A stretch of 64,000 nt of DNA from JAWMQL01 sp033283165 (GTDB taxonomy: Bacteria; Pseudomonadota; Gammaproteobacteria; Pseudomonadales; Halieaceae). The stretch is from contig JAWMQL010000010.1 of NCBI GenBank assembly GCA_033283165.1, forward strand, positions 62,001 through 126,000, given 5' to 3'. The notes below the pieces were generated by a model. It made no database searches and had not been told where the DNA came from. It was given only the letters and a program-made list of their open reading frames with translations. Position 1 is the stretch's first letter; each line of letters starts with the position of its first letter. Positions 60,348 to 64,000 of this stretch are shown here, in pieces. Both the position numbers and the translations under genes were made by a program.

Positions 60348-61466
60348 ATGAAAATTCTCCGGTCCCTGACTCGTGACATCCTCACCCACATGGTGGCGGT
60401 CAGCATGGTGTTGCTGGTCATTATTTTCAGCGGCCGCTTCGTCAAGTACCTGGCAGAAGCAGCGGTGGGCGATATTGCCGCAGATATCCTGCTGCCGGTG
60501 ATGTTTTATAAGCTGCCGGGATTTCTCGAGTTGATCATACCGCTGGGCCTTTTCATCGGCATTCTGATGGCCTACGGCCGACTCTACGTCGAGAGCGAAA
60601 TGGTGGTGTTGTCCGCCTGCGGCGTCAGTCCCCAGCGCCTGGCCGGCTATACCCTGGTTTCGGCCCTGGTCACTATGGTTATTGTCGCCACGCTCAGCCT
60701 GTTCATCACACCCCTGGGCGCCGCGCGATCGGAGGCGCTGCTGGACGACCCCGAATCCTCCCAGGGTCTGCAGTCGCTGGCATCGGGCCGTTTCCAGACC
60801 CGCAGGGGTAGCGATATGGTCAGTTATGCCCGGGATATCGATGGCGACAGTGGCGTCATGCGCTCGGTATTCCTGTCCCAGCGCGAGAAGGATGACAAGG
60901 GCAGGCCGCAGATGGTGGTGACCGTGGCTGAAGAAGGGGAAATTACCATAGACCCCGAGACCGGCGCGCGATATTTTGAATTGCGCCGCGGCTATCGCTA
61001 CGCGGGTCAACCCGGGCAGAGGGAATTTGCCATTGCCCGCTTTGAGCGTTTCGGGGAACTGTTGCCAGAACCGGAGGGCGGCATCCGTACCGCGGCGCCT
61101 GTGGATGCTCGCAGCACGCGCTTCCTGATGGATTCGCGGCAGGCGGAAGACATCGCCGCCCTGCAGTGGCGCATTTCCCTCCCGCTGATGGTTCCGATAG
61201 TGGCAATCATCGCCATGTGCCTGAGTAAAACCGACCATCGGCGGGGACGCTACGTCAAGATGGCGCCTGCCTTCGCCATCTATCTGGCCTACCTGATGAT
61301 GCTGGCAAATGCCCGCGGTGACGTTGAAGAAGGCGGCGGCGGCCTGCTGGCCGGTGTGTGGCCGGTTCACGCCCTGTTCCTGCTGGTCGCCCTGCTGATG
61401 TTGTATGGCCCGTCGCTGGTAGCAGCCTACCGCCACCGGAAGAATATCCGTGAACAAGCTCGATAA
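60348..61466 (+). CDS. lptF: LPS export ABC transporter permease LptF
   Basis: Inner-membrane permease of the LptB2FGC complex that extracts lipopolysaccharide and drives it across the periplasmic LptA bridge. The 372-residue product has the YjgP/YjgQ layout: three N-terminal transmembrane helices, a periplasmic beta-jellyroll (about residues 130-260), and three C-terminal helices. The early FVKYLAEAAVGDIAADILLPVMFYKLPGFLELIIPL segment is typical. ATG at 60348. Overlaps lptG by 17 nt. Confidence 0.95.
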   Translation: MKILRSLTRDILTHMVAVSMVLLVIIFSGRFVKYLAEAAVGDIAADILLPVMFYKLPGFLELIIPLGLFIGILMAYGRLYVESEMVVLSACGVSPQRLAGYTLVSALVTMVIVATLSLFITPLGAARSEALLDDPESSQGLQSLASGRFQTRRGSDMVSYARDIDGDSGVMRSVFLSQREKDDKGRPQMVVTVAEEGEITIDPETGARYFELRRGYRYAGQPGQREFAIARFERFGELLPEPEGGIRTAAPVDARSTRFLMDSRQAEDIAALQWRISLPLMVPIVAIIAMCLSKTDHRRGRYVKMAPAFAIYLAYLMMLANARGDVEEGGGGLLAGVWPVHALFLLVALLMLYGPSLVAAYRHRKNIREQAR

Positions 61467-62511
61467 CTACATTGCGCGCACAGTGTTGGCGGCCATTATG
61501 CTGGTGCTGCTGATTATTGTCGGGCTGGACGCGGTAACGGAATTTATCGACGAGTCAGAGGACGTGACTGAAACCTACGGTTTTGCCCAGGTGACCTATT
61601 ACGTTTTGCTGACCTTGCCCGACCGGGTCTACGAGTTTGTGCCTCCCTCGGCCCTGGTGGGCTGCATGGTAGGCCTGGGTACCCTTGCCAGTTCCTCGGA
61701 ACTGGTCATCATGCGCGCCGCCGGTGTCTCTACCGCCCGCCTGACCTGGATCGCGATGAAGCCCGCCTTCCTGGTCGCCGCGCTGGGATTCCTGGTGGGC
61801 GAATACGTTGCTCCCAGGGCAGAGCAGTATGCCGAAACCTATCGCGCACTGGCGCTGAATCCCCAGGAAAATTTCAGCACCGAACAGGGACTCTGGAAAC
61901 GGGAGGGTGACACTTTCCTGAATTTCAACGCGGTGGAGGCGAACGGCGTGGCTCACGGCCTGACCCTGCTGCAATTCAACAGCCAGAATCAGTTGCAGTC
62001 GGCGCTGCGCGCCAACAGCGCCAGGTTTGAGGGCGATCACTGGATAATGGAAAAGGTCCTGCAGACCGATTTTTCCAGTTGGGAGACCACCCGCAAGCGC
62101 TACGCCACACTGCGCTGGGATACCGCCATCACGCCGGAACTGCTGGCCATGGAGATAGTGGATGCCGATCGGCTGTCGCTGTCTGACCTGTATCGTTACA
62201 GCAACTACCTGGATCGCCAGGGCCTGGATTCGGATGACTATCAGTTGGCCCTGTGGAAGAAACTGTTGCAACCTGCGGCCATCGGTGGCCTGGTCCTGGT
62301 GGCGATATCGTTTATTTTCGGTCCCCTGCGGGAAGGGACCATGGGTTTCAGGATTTTTGCCGGGGTCGTGGTCGGGATCGCCTTCCGAACCAGTCAGGAC
62401 CTGCTCGGCCCCGCCAGCCTGGTATTCGGTTTTTCGCCACTGTACGCCGCGCTGACGCCCATTGTCATCTGCCTGCTGGTCGGATTCCTGCTACTGGGCA
62501 GAGCCCGTTAA
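61450..62511 (+). CDS. lptG: LPS export ABC transporter permease LptG
   Basis: Partner permease of LptF. The 353-residue product starts NKLDNYIARTVL, the LptG-type opening, with three transmembrane helices on each side of a periplasmic domain. The conserved GTLASSSELVIMRAAGVS loop that contacts LptB and the C-terminal FGPLREGTMGFRIFAGVVVG are visible. GTG start inside the lptF end. Its TAA stop overlaps the convergent RDD gene as TTAA. Confidence 0.95.
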   Translation: MNKLDNYIARTVLAAIMLVLLIIVGLDAVTEFIDESEDVTETYGFAQVTYYVLLTLPDRVYEFVPPSALVGCMVGLGTLASSSELVIMRAAGVSTARLTWIAMKPAFLVAALGFLVGEYVAPRAEQYAETYRALALNPQENFSTEQGLWKREGDTFLNFNAVEANGVAHGLTLLQFNSQNQLQSALRANSARFEGDHWIMEKVLQTDFSSWETTRKRYATLRWDTAITPELLAMEIVDADRLSLSDLYRYSNYLDRQGLDSDDYQLALWKKLLQPAAIGGLVLVAISFIFGPLREGTMGFRIFAGVVVGIAFRTSQDLLGPASLVFGFSPLYAALTPIVICLLVGFLLLGRAR

Positions 62512-62960
62512 CCTTGCCCTTTTTTCGGCAGGAGTACCAGGCGCGTCCCGCTCCAGCGGTCGTGCCAGTAGCGCCCTTCCCGGTCAAACAGGCACCACCA
62601 GTATCCCGCACCCAGGCAGGCCGCCGAGACGACCGCGCCCAGACAGCGCCGGAGGCACTGCGCCAGGCTGACCCGCTCGCCGCGATCGCTCACCAGTTGG
62701 ATTCGCCAGGCCTGCATGCCCAGGGTCTGTCCCTTTTTTCGCCAGAAAGCGCTGAAGAACGCCATCACACACAGCAGGGCAATCAGTTGCACCACATGCG
62801 GATTCAACACAGGGTCGGCATTACCCTGTAACACAGTTAACAGAAAAAGGCCCGCCGCCACACTGAGCATGATGAGTGGCAGTACCAGCAGGATGTCATA
62901 TATCAGTGCCGCTAGTCGCCGCGGCAGCCCCGGCGAGATTGTTGTGGGGGTGTCAGTCAT
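62508..62960 (-). CDS. RDD family membrane protein
   Basis: A 150-residue membrane protein with the RDD signature: LPRRLAALIYDILLV (Arg-Asp in helix 1) and the loop GQTLGMQAWRIQLVSDRGERVSL before helix 3. Three hydrophobic segments are seen. Function unknown; the family is proposed to transport ions or small solutes. I chose the ATG at 62960. Commonly found beside lptFG in gammaproteobacteria, though the link is not explained. Confidence 0.88.
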   Translation of the reverse strand: MTDTPTTISPGLPRRLAALIYDILLVLPLIMLSVAAGLFLLTVLQGNADPVLNPHVVQLIALLCVMAFFSAFWRKKGQTLGMQAWRIQLVSDRGERVSLAQCLRRCLGAVVSAACLGAGYWWCLFDREGRYWHDRWSGTRLVLLPKKGQG

Positions 62961-63067
62961 GGCCCGCAGTTTAGCACCGCCCTTATCCGCGGGGCCAAGC
63001 ATTACCAATTTGTAAAGGCCCGGTCGAGTCCTGCGTGGTACAGTTTGCAGCCTTGACGGATAGGACC

Positions 63068-63757
63068 ATGATCGTACTACTGGTAGAAGATGACCCCTCG
63101 GTGGGAGAATTTATCGTCGCGGAGCTGGGCGCAGCTGGCCATCGCTGTGAGCATGTCGGTGACGGCATCGAAGGTCTGGAACGGGCGCAGCAGGGTGAGT
63201 TCGACGTGCTCATCATCGACCGGATGCTGCCCGGGCTGGACGGGATCAGCCTGGTCAAGCAGCTGCGTGCCAGTGACAGGCAGACGCCGGTGTTGTTTCT
63301 CAGTGCCCTGGGCGCGGTGGATGACCGGGTCCAGGGCCTGCAGAGCGGCGGCGACGATTACCTGGTAAAACCGTTTTCACCGGAGGAATTGCTGGCACGG
63401 CTGGAGGCGCTGTGCCGGCGCAGCGTGGCAGCTGATACCCCGTTACGACTGGAAGTGGCTGATCTGCGTATGGACCTGTTGACCCAGGAAGTCAGCAGGG
63501 CAGGCCAGGCGATCAACCTGCAGCCGCGCGAGTACAAGTTGCTCGAATACCTGATGCGCAACGCGGGACAGGTTGTTACCCGGGCCATGCTGCTGGAGCA
63601 GGTGTGGGGATACCACTTCGACCCCCAGACCAACGTGATCGACGTGCACATTTCCAGATTGCGCCAGAAACTGGACCGGGATTTCGACAGGGCGCTGTTG
63701 CATACCGTGCGGGGTGCGGGTTACCGTCTCGGCCCTCCATCAGCCGAAGAGCCCTGA
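63068..63757 (+). CDS. OmpR/PhoB-type response regulator
   Basis: A 229-residue response regulator. The receiver has the acidic pocket EDD at 7-9, phospho-acceptor Asp51 in IIDRMLPG and Lys101 in YLVKPF. The C-terminal winged helix carries LQPREYKLLEYLMRNAGQVVTRAMLLEQVWG and the DNA-contact DVHISRLRQKLD. ATG at 63068 preceded by AGGA; the frame is open 11 codons further. The sequence resembles the CusR/QseB/TctD groups, and the signal is unknown. Followed after 15 nt by its kinase. Confidence 0.92.
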   Translation: MIVLLVEDDPSVGEFIVAELGAAGHRCEHVGDGIEGLERAQQGEFDVLIIDRMLPGLDGISLVKQLRASDRQTPVLFLSALGAVDDRVQGLQSGGDDYLVKPFSPEELLARLEALCRRSVAADTPLRLEVADLRMDLLTQEVSRAGQAINLQPREYKLLEYLMRNAGQVVTRAMLLEQVWGYHFDPQTNVIDVHISRLRQKLDRDFDRALLHTVRGAGYRLGPPSAEEP

Positions 63758-63772
63758 GCGGGACTGGCCCCC

Positions 63773-64000
63773 ATGCAGGTTCGGCAGGTCGTCGGCAGTC
63801 TGACTTTCCGCTACATCGCCAAGTACGTGGTGGTGCTCAGTGCCTCGGTATTCGTCCTGCAACTGGTGTTTTACGGGCTCTATTCCAGTAGTTACTTTCG
63901 CCAGTTGTCTGCCAGTATCGTGGAAGAGTTGGAGACCCTGCAGGTGGTTTACCGGGGGCAGTCCCTCGAAGGTGTAGCGCAGTATATCGACGACCAGCGT
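63773..64000 (+). CDS. Sensor histidine kinase (3' partial)
   Basis: The ATG at 63773 opens a frame without stop to the right edge (76 codons visible). The visible part is FRYIAKYVVVLSASVFVLQLVFYGLY, a first transmembrane helix at about residues 13-38, then a periplasmic, mostly helical segment (FRQLSASIVEELETLQVVYRG). This is the typical start of a membrane sensor kinase, and the position behind a response regulator supports it. No HisKA or ATPase domain is inside the window, so the assignment rests on context. Confidence 0.75.
   Translation, partial: MQVRQVVGSLTFRYIAKYVVVLSASVFVLQLVFYGLYSSSYFRQLSASIVEELETLQVVYRGQSLEGVAQYIDDQR

Overview
The window looks like a chromosomal segment of a GC-rich (roughly 60 % by eye) gammaproteobacterium, most likely a free-living marine aerobe of the Cellvibrionales/Halieaceae type. 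The gammaproteobacterial signal comes from rmf, rapA, holC and the pepA-holC-valS block divergent from lptF-lptG. The lifestyle signal comes from a TonB-dependent receptor, two Baeyer-Villiger-type flavin monooxygenases, a haloalkane dehalogenase, a WS/DGAT wax-ester synthase and the large NAD-glutamate dehydrogenase. The genus is inference. I saw no tRNA, rRNA, CRISPR array, transposase or prophage gene; the segment is compact, with many 1-4 nt overlaps.

Layout. 1-1.9 kb: a phosphotransferase cut by the left edge and a PLP enzyme of the ACC deaminase/D-cysteine desulfhydrase fold. 1.8-8.2 kb: DUF1853, divergent from nadK, a rhomboid protease, a YeaC-like protein, a DUF2797 protein and pepN. 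8.2-15.1 kb (minus strand): a tightly overlapping MoxR-DUF58-DUF4381-BatA-BatBC-BatD operon, a MoxR/von Willebrand system of the cell envelope. 15.3-20.2 kb: the 1612-residue NAD-glutamate dehydrogenase with a terminator. 20.2-20.7 kb: rmf (hibernation factor) with a long AT-rich upstream region. 20.7-25.7 kb (minus): one operon of haloalkane dehalogenase, YjbQ and glycolate oxidase GlcD-GlcE-GlcF. 25.9-29.6 kb: an SDR, a phospholipase D lipoprotein, a DUF188 protein and a DUF547 protein.

29.7-35.5 kb is the most unusual unit. A TonB-dependent receptor is followed 44 nt later by a 941-residue surface-type lipoprotein made of two 444-residue tandem repeats. The pair ends in a strong terminator and is preceded by a good match to a PhoB box with correctly spaced -10. 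I read it as a candidate phosphate-starvation uptake pair with a beta-helix lipoprotein partner instead of SusD. 35.5-43.2 kb: a TruC-like pseudouridine synthase, then a catabolic island of two Baeyer-Villiger-type monooxygenases, an SDR, an acyl-CoA synthetase and a DUF1080 lipoprotein. 43.2-47.7 kb (minus): LysR regulator, TatD, RapA.

47.7-48.0 kb holds a LysR promoter, a strong plus-strand terminator with no annotated upstream gene (a candidate small transcript) and a GGGGACAG palindrome. 48.0-54.6 kb: WS/DGAT with a histone-H1-like lysine-rich tail, a TPR protein, a methyltransferase, a DUF3604 protein and a divergent TetR regulator. 54.6-63 kb: a membrane-anchored cold-shock-domain protein, a classical Csp, valS, holC, pepA, lptF, lptG and an RDD protein. 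The right edge carries an OmpR-type response regulator and the start of its sensor kinase. Five convergent gene pairs share a self-complementary stop overlap (CTAG, TTAA or TCAGCTGA), leaving no room for intrinsic terminators between them.
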